A DNA stretch of 64,000 bases, from NCBI RefSeq assembly GCF_000224145.3, contig NW_004190496.2, positions 310,001-374,000 on the forward strand, read 5' to 3'. The stretch is from Ciona intestinalis. Lineage: Eukaryota > Chordata > Ascidiacea > Phlebobranchia > Cionidae. Made by a program: the position numbers and the translations under genes. Below, one piece after another: positions 33,764 through 44,290 of this stretch; the first letter of the stretch is position 1, and each line of letters opens with the position of its first letter. The notes under the pieces are model-generated. The model was given only the letters and a program-made list of their open reading frames with translations. It did not search any database and was not told the DNA's origin.

Positions 33764-35806
33764 CTGAAAGAAATAAAAGTGTAATTTATAGCAAACTAAA
33801 CTGTTTAGTAAACACAAAAGAGTATTTAAAGACCGAACTAGAAACAAAGTTTTGTACAAATCATCACTATATGACCTCTAAGTTAAAATATATCACTAGT
33901 TTTTTAATTATATCACTCTTTTTTATAAGGTACTCTAATCAACAGATTGTACTAAAGTCTGAAACTAAATAAAAAAAAAAGTAACTAAAGCCTTGCATTT
34001 TATATAAAATTAACAGTTTAATAAACAACAATTAAAGACTACACAAGAAAACAAGTATAGCTAAACACTTAACACGCGAAAGGTCGTTCTGAAAAGGTTG
34101 ACTCAATTCCTATCAACGTTTAATGAAAAGGGCATTGACACCAGATACTACACACTACCGCATGTAAACGGGATGTAACGGGAAGATACGAATCCCTTTT
34201 AATGTCCTTTTATCAAACCGACTGCGTAACTGCCATTCATTTAACTCGCTCTCAATAGCAAATTAAAAGCGCCGCAAAATACACGTGAAGTAATCTAACA
34301 ACAGGCGTTTTAGGTGGTCGTTTGGCAAGGCGTTGTGCAATCGTTTACTAACATCTAAATATAACTGGCGACACCTTTGCTATTAAACTGACTGAATGAA
34401 ATGTTATGTTTTGCATTCGTATGTTCACTCTTACAGTTGTCAGCGTGTAAAGTAAACATCCTTCATAATTAGGAGAAACCTGCTGACGATAACAAATGAG
34501 ACGAACGTATAAATCTAACGCCAGAATAAGAATTGCTTTCATAGACGCGAATTTATTTGAACCGTAATAAATTCAAATCGTTTTGCATTACTCCTGTTTT
34601 AATACGTCTGCTTTATATATTCAGGCAAAGACGGTTGTTTTTAAAAGAAATTATTTATACGATAGTTTGTATTATAATGGATAGGCGAGAATTCAAACGA
34701 TTAATAAGATAAAATATAATTAACGATAACCCATAAACGGTACGATTTGGAACAGAAAAATTGGTATCGTAGATTGAGGTAGCAAGGACTACCTTTACAC
34801 CAGGTATAAAAAAATCTAAAAAACGACTCAGGTATTGTTTAACTACACGTTTAACTTTCTAGAGCTTTTAAGCGCATACAATGTTTTGCATTATGTCTGT
34901 ATAAATGTAATACGTCTATCACTCGGACTTACATTATCAGCCTTATGAAGTTACGCTGACGTCGCATTACGAAATTACGTCAAACTAATAATTTTAAAAT
35001 GCATAGTAAGCGGTTCGCGAATCTCTGTCACTCGTGTAACACGTAGCAAAAATGGAAGTATTATACTAATTATAAATCGCCAGCAATTAGCAGTTTACAA
35101 TCACTATGTAATTGAAAGGACATAAACTGTATTTACGAATGGATAGGCTTTGTGAATGGATAAGGATAGATAATTAATTCATTGTAATACTGAGTAAGAT
35201 GGGATACCGTTTGCACCTCAATTCCAGGTTTCCTAATCGTGTTTTGAACAATTAACAACACTCTTTTAGAGTCGCGGGATCCTGTGGAACGCTTTGACAT
35301 TAAGGGGTTTACCTGAAACCATGGCTTATTAAGGGGTCTTAAAAATGTATTAACGAGTAATGAAGAGATATTTAATTGGAAGAAAATCGGTTTTAATCGT
35401 TTTTTTTAGAAATATTTTTTCTTTTTTCTTTCTTTTTCGAAAAAACAATTTAAAATTTGTTAAGAAATCATTTTAACCTATTTGCTGAACATAATATAGC
35501 ATGTATATTCGTGTCTCGAAAGTATGATTTGTTTATTGAAGTGATTTGTTTACAGTTTACATTGGCACGCCTGCGTTTGCGTATTGTGTTATATACGGTA
35601 AGAAGGAAACCAGAATTGCGGTGCAAGAAAGGTCTATAATGCGCCGATATTTCTGGCGAAGATATTAAGGTATTATCTTCAGTGTCGATAGAGATGAAAC
35701 ACAAATAACTAAACCCACAACAATTGCCGATACCGTGTACATTTTCCCTGTGAAAAATGTTCTTAAAAGCGAAATTTTGATATGGGGTAATACTACGAAT
35801 AATATT

Positions 35807-36042
35807 TGGGGTAAGATGGATACGGTTAGCAATTAAAATCCTAATGGTTCTATTTTAATACTTTGGGGTAAGATGGATACGGTTAGCAATTAAAATCCTA
35901 ATGGTTCTATTTTAAACAAAAAAAAAAAACTTTTTAAAGTCGTGAGAATTTGGTTTTTAAATTTTGTAAACATTTTTTATACACTACCGAATGGGACGAG
36001 AAGTGAGAATGAAACCATGTCCCAACTTACCCCACCCTACTA
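35807..36042. mobile_element. MITE with a duplicated left end
   Basis: The left 50 bp (GGGGTAAGATGGATACGGTT then AGCAATTAAAATCCTAATGG) occur twice in direct succession before the interior. The single right end is CATGTCCCAACTTACCCCACCCTACTA-like. Internal landmarks (TACCGAATGGGACGAGAAG) match the family. Confidence 0.75.
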
Positions 36043-36148
36043 AATATAGTATTGCCCGAACAGAGTCAACAACAACTGTACAGCTATGTAGGAAAAGAAG
36101 TCTTCAGTACATCACGATTTCCGTCAAGCTGTTGCATTGACTGGCGTG

Positions 36149-36480
36149 TATAAATACTCCCGACGTATAAGAAGTAAACATAGCTCGTTCTACGCTGCTT
36201 CCTTTTGCACCTACAGCTTTCTGCGTACAGTCTATACTCCATAAGAAACTAACACAGCCCAACATGGGTCGCAGTACATGTATTCATAAAAAGTGCAATC
36301 AGTATGGCGCAAGGCACGCACCGTTTTCGCTGAGCAGTGCAAGCAATTTCACGACGTGAATTGAGATCGAGTATCGCTCGTGTTATAAGAAAACTAAAGT
36401 GTGTGTGCGCGCGTGCTTCCGGTACTATTTATCCAATAGGAAATAAGGTCCATGCAAAGCAGGGAACGCTACTGTAGCTA
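36149..36480 (+). promoter_or_regulatory. Possible plus-strand promoter block
   Basis: TATAAATA at 36149-36156 lies in sequence that is GC-richer than its flanks and not repeat-derived. A short ORF starts about 110 bp downstream (ATGGGTCGCAGTACATG, 31 codons). No homology is recognisable; a short noncoding transcript or chance TATA are equally possible. Confidence 0.2.
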
Positions 36481-37754
36481 GTAGACATACTGCAGATCCT
36501 CCTTGTCTTGGGGCAGACTTAGCCCAACCTAAACTGGGATATACAATGTATTGTATTACACTGTGAGCGTATAACATACCTAAACATTGAATATTATGTC
36601 AATTAAAAGCATCCTTAACTGTATAATCATTTAATTAAACAGCCTATGTGATCTTTGCTACTATAATCGCAGGGACAAGTAAAAATTATGAATAAATAAA
36701 GTTAAGTTGCATTAAAAAAAAAAACATTCCAAAAAAACTGAACTGATTATAAAATGTTACCACATTCTTGAAGTTAGGTAAAAACCTGTTCTTTCTTTAC
36801 AATTACCCAAATACTATATAGCAAACCTAAAGCTTTTCAGTGCAATGCAATTGCTGGTGATCTTAATATTAAACTCGCTTAATAGCTGATGACTGCTCCG
36901 GCTCGCTTATTTGTTTGCATGCAACGTAGATAAAAGCAGGTATAATGTCGGTATTTTACTAAGAAATGTTGATACCATTGCCAATTAAGGGTTAACAGTC
37001 TTACATTAGCAGTATAGAACAACAGAAGCAAAACAAACTGTCTATGGTAGCTGTCTGTCAGCAGTAGAGAGGGTAGAGTTAAACGTAATGTCTATTATGG
37101 TATGGAAATTGCGAGCCGTAAAGTATCAATATGCTGTGCATGTAGATACTTTAAAATTAAATTAGTTTCAGTTTATTTCTTTTCAGATTGTATATTTTAT
37201 ATTAGAGTTACGCAAATAAAGGTTCTGCTTTACTAAGTTAGTATAGTACGAAGGTATTACATTATAGGCGTGACATTTTTAAAGTTCAGTTACACTCACA
37301 GTCAAAACATAGGAAACCTCATTGATTAATGTGGTGAATGCAATAGCCTATACTTTTGCTCTACTTGCTTGTATAGCCTGAAGCCTAGAAACCTAACCTT
37401 TACCTAACACAACAATATTTTGCAAATTTTTCTACCCCTCATTTCTGCACATAACGTATATTATATTAAATAAATATAGGTATATAATATTTTCATTTTG
37501 TTCTAGCAATAAACACAATTTTAGTGCGTTCCAAATCCACCGAATTTTTTAAATATGTTGCAACGAAACTAAAATAGAAATAGCCAATTGAAAGATCCGC
37601 GTTGAAACAGCTAATGCAGACACGCAGTTGTTTTGAAAGCAGAAGCTTCTCCGGCCCTATTTATTGCCAAGTCTGTGTGTTCTTAACTAGTGCATAATTT
37701 ATGAGTTCTATCACGTAACTGTTATCAGGTTGCCAATGAGAATCAACACTAAGC

Positions 37755-37835
37755 ATGCATATCTTAATATGCATGAGTAAGGTAATTATAATGCTATGTT
37801 AGTACCAGAATTCAAATTAGGTTTCTGATGCAAAT
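37755..37835. promoter_or_regulatory. Octamer/POU-like motif cluster
   Basis: A palindrome ATGCATAT-CTTA-ATATGCAT spans 37755-37774 and a perfect POU octamer ATGCAAAT lies at 37828-37835, followed by TGCAATGCATTACC. The cluster is about 4 kb upstream of both IQGAP and the NXPE gene. Regulatory function is inference. Confidence 0.3.
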
Positions 37836-38311
37836 GCAATGCATTACCTCATTAAGTAAAGGATTTAGCACAAAAGTTGTGATTTCTTACTAAAACTTGG
37901 TATTTTAGTTCTACTACCATATATGACTACAGATTCAATATTAGGTCTTAGTGTACCTGGGGTGTAACTGATATGTTACTCCAATTTTGGAACAAGGGTA
38001 ATATCATAGGATTTAGCCCCTAAGTTTTACTGCTAAAACAGCTTATTTTGTGATTCGTAAACTTACCCTTTTGCAAATTTCATAAACTTATAAAATATAT
38101 ATATATATGTATGTATATTAATAATAATCCATTTTTTGCAGACCATGCATTTCCATGTTAGGCACCAATGGTTAAAAGCTAATGTTATAACATTGAAACT
38201 TACATCCATAGTTAGCTCGTGTGTCATCGGGGGTTACTCCAGCAGACATGTTTATTTTTGATCAGTACCTACAAGGAAAATACAAATTAAACTTATGCGG
38301 TGAAATGAATG

Positions 38312-39215
38312 AATGCAATTTATTTCACCGAGTGGGGCAGGGCAAGGATAACTGTTATAAAAGGTGTGTTCTGTTTCATACACCCAGTACCCACTTACAA
38401 GTTACCGCATATATAACTTATGTATCCAGGCATGGCAAGGTAAGGACAGTTGTCAAAACATACATTTTCTGTTTTATACACCTCGTCCTCTTAGAAGTTA
38501 CGTTGTCTGCAACTTTGTGTTTTATGGTGTTTTGGGGCTTTTTAATTTATATGGCTGGAACTCTGGGATCCATACTGTTAAGTGTCCTGCCCAGGAACAA
38601 ATTTTATACATTCACAACAAAAGCGGTTTTGAGCCTTCAGCCCTCAAATTACTAAACCTATTTAAGTTTAAGTTTGGTATGTTGTACAAAAAATATTTTT
38701 TAACAGATATTTTTGACCAACATTCTAACCCCCCAAAAAAATTACCAAGAAATTGTAAAAACATTTTATGCTTTGAAACTAAGTAGTAAACTCATATGAT
38801 ACCACTAATTAATTGACCAATTAAGGTTTACACTGTTACACTATCACAATAAAATAAGATAGACTTACCAAATTACACCTGGGGGCAAATGTTTCAATGT
38901 AACAAATATAAGAAACCGTTCAGCATCTAAAGCAGGTTTTAATTGTTACCATATCGTCTGTAAAACAACTAGATTATAATTAGGTTCTGACTGAAAGCGA
39001 CGTTATAATAGTTTTCTATTCTAATTGGGTGAGGTCCAGTACATCATGGCACGCCATGAGACCTGTGATTTAGGCTAGATTTGGCCCATTACCTCAACAC
39101 CCAGGGTGCTACAACACATTACATTAATAACCACTGGGTTGAAACAACGCCTGTTAAGTGTCTTGCCCAAGTACACATACACCTGTTACTGTTGGTATTA
39201 AAATCAAGGCTCAAG
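38312..39215. repeat. SINE copies in the IQGAP-NXPE intergenic region
   Basis: Tail A in two consecutive degraded units lies at 38312-38510. Tail B followed by the shared body (GTGTCTTGCCCAAGTACACA) lies at 39005-39215. Open frames of 140 codons at 38221-38786 are translations of these repeats and should not be called genes. Confidence 0.7.
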
Positions 39216-40865
39216 CATTAAAACACAACTTTAAAAAAGTATTGTATACATATAATATAGGTGATATAGCATAGCCTATATATTACTTTAAAACAACTAA
39301 TATAAGTAATAAAACAGATTTTACCTGACTAGTATATAATTACATAGAGAAGATTTAAAAAAAAAGTTTTAACAACAAATATCTGTTACAAAATTTAATA
39401 AAAGACAAATATATATATATACCTGTACTAGATTATGATAGTATAAGACGTTATAACGCAAACATACACAACATCATGCTTATGCAAGACTGGGGCGAAC
39501 GCGAATTAACCGGTCTGACGTTATGAGTAATGGCTTATATTGCGGAAGCGAAAAGAAAACAGCGTTTCCTTTTAATTTACACAATGTATTATGTATAGAA
39601 GTGGTTAGGAAAACTAATCCAAAAAAAAAATACAGAAACAAATACATTTTAAAGTTTAACTACTAGGCGTAGTGTAAAAAATATTTTGGAACTTGTTTTT
39701 AATGATGTTTTTTTAGTGGGTACTGATTTAAACTGCTGTACTTAGTAAGTATGTAAGTGAAACCATATGGTATCTGTGTGTAAACCTGTAATGTAACACA
39801 GTAATGTAACGTGTTTAATATAAAACTAGGTGTTGTAGTTATATAGTCAACAGCAAAACAAAATAAATTAATATTTTATACATTTAAAACCAACTACCAA
39901 ATAAAAATCCTAAAAGAATTTGTATTTATATATTATATATATTATATATATATACGTAATTGCATCTTTCATGGAACGCCATAAAACCTCATTTTTATCG
40001 ATTAAAGTAAAACTAGTAACCCCTAATCTCAAACCATATACCCCTAACCCAACATATTGCTTAATCTTTTATTTTACTTATGATTCTAAGTCAGTAGGCT
40101 ATACAACAATGCCTAATGTACTGTAATACTGTATATATATATATATATTGTATTTATATAATATATTATATATATATGTATATATATAAAAAAAAAACAG
40201 GAAAAAATATGGTATTAATAAGTAAACCATTACCCTTGCCACAATCTAAAATACATTAAAACTGTTTGCCTAAAAATAAATCAATCGTTATTTTAATCGG
40301 ATTTTAATAAATTTTTTTATAGTAACAGACTGCTGATATATTAGTAACCAATATTTTTGTTTCTGCTATAAAGAAAAAGTAGTGAACTTATTTAACCTTT
40401 TTATCGAATATTTTTTACGATATTAAGAACTTAAAAATTAGGCTATAACCGATTTAGCAGCCACGTTGTTTTTGACACTTTTTTTCTCAGGTTTTTACCA
40501 CTAACGTGTTTTAACGACTGTCGTTTTATTACTAATTCCTTTCTCTTCGTTATTTTAATTAATTTGTCTTCGCTGTCGTATTCGAAAAAATAAATAAAAA
40601 TGTTCGTTTTAATGCCTTATATGCACCTGTAAAGTACGAATTTAGCGAGAACGTAAAATACACAACCATACAGTATCAAACGGTACGACGGTACAAAACA
40701 AACGCACACTCAACAATGTGCGCCACATTTTGAAGTTTGAATTGTGCGGAGTGTTCGATTCTATTGTTGACTCTGGAGATTTCCGCCACCGCTGTTCATT
40801 GTTACGTCATAAGCTCTCTACACCTCTTAGCGGATTTGATTTCGTGTGTTTAATCTTTTCAGTTC

Positions 40866-41052
40866 TGAGGGGTAAGATGGGATGACGTTAGCACCAAAAA
40901 CCCATAATTGAACAAACACCAACGGTCGTTTAGAGTCGCATGGCTAGGTTTGTATAATTCTGTAAATATTAGTTGTATGTTATGTGTTCGCTACCGAATA
41001 GGAAAGAAAAGATAATATATATAATAAAAACCCATCTTACCCCACCTTACTA
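40866..41052. mobile_element. MITE upstream of the NXPE gene
   Basis: The left end GAGGGGTAAGATGGGATGAC pairs with the inverted right end CCCATCTTACCCCACCTTACTA. Length is about 187 bp with the standard interior (CCAACGGTCGTTTAGAGTCG). Confidence 0.78.
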
Positions 41053-41426
41053 CACTTTGGAGTAGGCACTTTGTAACCTACATTTGGCAGGTTTTTAAAA
41101 CTGTACTTGAAGAAGACAAATAAAAATAGTCGCCAAGCGCTTATAAATATAAACAGTTAAAAATATAAGCGTTGATATTTGACGACGAATTAATATTTGA
41201 ACATATATACATGTATTTGTTGATATTTGACGACGAAACGATACTTTGTCAACCGGTAATGATTGCCAGGCGTCGGACTCTGAACTGTCGAAGTTTTAGC
41301 ATTACATTTATGTATTTAACTGACAGATAGACTTAACCACGAGAATAGATATATATAGGCAAAGGAACTTAAAGAGCCATGACAAAGAACTTTCTATAGT
41401 CACTTACATGCAACCCTATATATCGT

Positions 41427-41618
41427 AATGTGGAGTAAGATGGGCTGTTTTAGGTATTTAATTTTGGTTCATGATTTAGCAGCCATGCTTTTTTATGTGA
41501 TACTTTTGTTTGAGTGTTTTTTACCTGCAGCGTGTGTATAATGACTGTCGTTTTGTTGCTAACTTTCTTCGTTGTATTCATTAACTTGATCTTCGCTATT
41601 GTATCTTATCCCACAGTA
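41427..41618. mobile_element. Divergent MITE immediately upstream of the NXPE start
   Basis: Ends ATGTGGAGTAAGATGGGCTG and CTTATCCCACAGTA bracket an interior unlike the main family (GATTTAGCAGCCATGC, ATGACTGTCGTTTTG). Similar interiors occur at 40445-40590 and about 3690-3800, so this is a second subfamily with related ends. It finishes 50 bp before the NXPE ATG, so part of the leader or promoter may be element-derived. Confidence 0.6.
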
Positions 41619-41667
41619 CTTAACGTTATTTTATAGGATTTATTCATTGGAAAGTTTGGCGTACAGT

Positions 41668-43944
41668 ATGAGGGTATCGCTCAACAATATCATAATTAAC
41701 ATATGCGTTGTAGTTTGCACTGCTTTACTGGTGTATCTAATTTCATTTGGACCTTCTTACACGTCGAGGGTTTGCAAAGAAGTTTCTGTAAATCCAACCG
41801 ATATACATCAGAAGCAATCAAGCTATATCAACTTTACAAGTTTAATAAAGTCGTTCACAAAACTTGAGTTTGGCTCAAAAGTTTGGCGGCCATTCTATTT
41901 TGAAGTGGATCAATTGTTGAGTTTAATTGAGAAAGGGGAAATAGCTTGGCCCGTTACAATCCGCGAAGTTACTTCTGGAAGGAATACTCGTTTGGTAATA
42001 AAGCAACATAACACAGCTGTATATAAGGTTGGAGATACATTAGTTGCCAAGGTAGAAGCATACGACGGGTTGGGAAGGAGAAAAAGATACGGCGGTGATT
42101 ATTTCTTTGCCAGGTATGTATATCTGCTATTATGTTACCGATAGTTTTGTAAGCTGGATTGTATGTGTTATCATAGTTGAGTGTCACCGGGATTTTATTG
42201 ACGTGGTTCGAGGCTCGATGCTGCTACCGTGTGTCATTGGCAAAACACTTAACGGCAATTGCTCCAACCCGGTGGTCATTAACGTATTTTTATATTTTTA
42301 CTCTCCCCATTTGTTTATATTTTCATTCACCTTATTTTTAGGTTGATAAATACAGATGAAAATGGAGACGAACTCGGTAGCGGGATTGGCTGTAACATAA
42401 TTGACCGCGCCGATGGTTCTTATACAATTTCTGCGCCGTTACTCTGGCCTGGTAACACGACTCTATTTGTTGATTTGGTCCATCCTAGTGAAGCGGTTGC
42501 GGCTCTTGTTTATTATAGCGCAGCGGGTAAAGAAAATGGAATTACATTTGTTTCAACTTACCCTACGGGGGAACAAGTTTATTGCAATGTTGGGATACAA
42601 CCTCAGCCGAGGTAAGTCTTTATTAAATGAATGTGACTTACTTTACCCTTGCGTGGCCGAAAACGACAGTCGTTATAACGAGAGTGTTCGGTATAGCAGT
42701 TCTCAAACAGGGAGACATTTTAACAAATCGTATGCGGGCGCGAGGTATAAAAAAGAACACACCATTGTTGTTATAAATAAATAATTGTAACTTATTTATC
42801 CTCGTGTGGCGGGGCAACAGCAGTCATAAAGGGAATTTAATTGTATATTGGGGTATTGGAATATTTATTATTTAATTTTTGTAATTCTTCTGTAATTGGT
42901 TAAATATTTGTTTGTTTTATTTTTAGTCAACCGTTGTGTGATTTCTCACAACCAGAAAAGGGAGGTTCCTGGTTCTGTTTGCCAACTGCTGACGGTGGAT
43001 GTCCTGGTAACGCCAACTACACCCAAACAAAGGAAGGTTCGAGAGATTCGTATGTTGGTAAAACTCCACTTTTCCTTGAGGGGTCGACATGGAAAATACC
43101 AATTAATTTCCAAGGTGGTTCGATTATGGTAAAGAACTCAAGTTTCATGGAAGAGTTGGTAAACTCCTTGCCGATTTGTGAAAGTACATCTGGAATGTCG
43201 GAAGATTCGTTCGAGTTTCGTGCTGGAAAACATTCTGGGTTTTACTTGAACCACGAATGGCAATCTCTTCAATGTAAACCACGCTCAAAAGGTATCAAGA
43301 TCGGGGAATGTTTGCGACATAAAGTTGTCTATTTCATCGGCGACTCCACAATGCGCCAGTGGTATACAGTCTTGTTGAAATTTCTTAAATTCCAGGACCA
43401 CCCAACTAAAATGAGAGCGAAGCCCGGACACGATGTTTGGCAAGCGCCTCGCGTCGGTTACTTAACAGATTACAATATAACTTTCTATTATAGATCACAC
43501 GGAAAGCCTATGTATAATCCAGGACCACCAGAATCGCATGCTTTTATAGCTGACACTTTGAATGAAATCAAAACAGATGATGGGCATAATATACTCGTAG
43601 TCATCAATATTGCTCTTCATTTTCAATTAATAGACCCAATCTTCTACCTTCAAAGGGTGGAGGTTGTAAAACGATCCGTTATCGAACTTCAGTTACGTTC
43701 TCCGGGCGTGCGGGTGTTTATTCGCGGTTGCATTCGCCATCGAAACAGCGTGAAATTTGTTCCGACCGAGTGGTATAGCTTCAGACTTTGTAAAATACTT
43801 CGCAAGACGTTTGAAACAGTTCCTGGCGTTGGTTTCATCGACACTTGGCAGATGACAACCGTTTATCCCAATCATAAAAACATACACCCAAAAGAAAGCG
43901 TTATCCTTGAGCATATTGCTCTATTTTTATCTTACTTGTGTTAA
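41668..43944 (+). CDS. NXPE family (neurexophilin and PC-esterase domain) protein
   Basis: Three exons, 41668-42113, 42342-42611 and 42927-43944, join in phase to 577 aa, typical family size. The ATG at 41668 is chosen because it directly precedes a signal-anchor helix (NIIINICVVVCTALLVYLIS, residues 7-26), giving a type II membrane or cleaved secreted protein. An immunoglobulin-like filamin-type NXPE segment follows (VGDTLVAKVEAYDGLGRRK, then the LINTDENG strand). Exon 3 holds the C-terminal PC-esterase-like domain with GDSTMRQW (nucleophile Ser near residue 379) and the distal FIDTWQMT...NIHP block (Asp near 544, His near 559), so the SGNH-type triad residues seem present. N-glycosylation sequons include NFT, NTT, NYT, NSS and NIT. 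Physiological substrates of NXPE proteins are largely unknown. Intron 1 holds a tRNA-derived SINE, intron 2 holds SINE tails. Confidence 0.9.
42160..42290 (+). repeat. tRNA-derived SINE in NXPE intron 1
   Basis: A B-box match GGTTCGAGGCT at about 42202-42212 is followed by GCTGCTACCGTGTGTCATTG and the shared body CAAAACACTTAACGGCAATT and CCAACCCGGTGGTCATTAA. The A-box half is degraded. Confidence 0.65.
42625..42830 (+). repeat. SINE tails in NXPE intron 2
   Basis: Two partial tail-A units carry ACGACAGTCGTTATAAC, GTATGCGGGCGCGAGGTAT and finally TAACTTATTTATCCTCGTG with a CGGGGCAACAGCAGTC end. They occupy most of the 315-bp intron. Confidence 0.65.
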
Positions 43945-44191
43945 TTATGGTAATGCCTTTAAAGAGAGTTCGTGTCACTCTATATTTTAGATGTACAATT
44001 ATAGTCCGTATCATGCAAAAACAACGATGCCATTTTATTGAATTTGTATAGTTTTTGAGCTCTCTTCAATTGTTTATTTTAACTCGTGCTTCTCGCTAGT
44101 AGCGCTCTTCCAAGGGTAGTTTAGTCACCAGAAAACCTGTTTTTTCTTAATTTTACGATGTCTATGTCTCTTCGTTGTTAGGGGATTTTAT

Positions 44192-44205
44192 ATTACCATG
44201 ACAAC
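44192..44205 (+). promoter_or_regulatory. X-box-like RFX site upstream of CFAP161
   Basis: ATTACCATGACAAC fits the RFX X-box pattern GTNNCC-AT-RRNAAC except for the first base. It lies 86 bp before the CFAP161 ATG, a typical place for X-boxes of ciliary genes. Confidence 0.5.
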
Positions 44206-44290
44206 GAGAAAACTAAAATACAATTTCCTTATTTCGTTGCTGTAGCTGGAAAACTGAGCTAATATTTTAGTTTAGCTGACGTGAAGGAAA

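Larger units (their letters stand above)
33765..41667. other. Intergenic region between IQGAP and the NXPE gene
   Basis: About 8 kb without a supportable coding exon. Contents: unique AT-rich sequence to 35180; a half MITE at 35186-35282; a MITE with a duplicated end at 35807-36042; a TATA-bearing block at 36120-36480; family C at 37262-37345; an octamer-like cluster at 37755-37835; SINE tails at 38312-38510; SINE tail B plus body at 39005-39215; AT dinucleotide tracts at 39930-39960 and 40130-40190; MITE-related pieces at 40445-40590, 40866-41052 and 41427-41618. An unknown noncoding first exon of IQGAP could also lie here. Confidence 0.6.

Noticed and set aside
38221..38786. Two overlapping open frames of about 140 codons on the plus strand
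   Set aside because: They translate SINE tail-A repeats (CVLFHTP-type peptides recur in many frames of the window) and have no conserved domain.
41599..41667. N-terminal extension of the NXPE frame
   Set aside because: The upstream part of the frame has no ATG (it would start at TTG) and is transposon-derived; the ATG at 41668 sits directly before the signal anchor.
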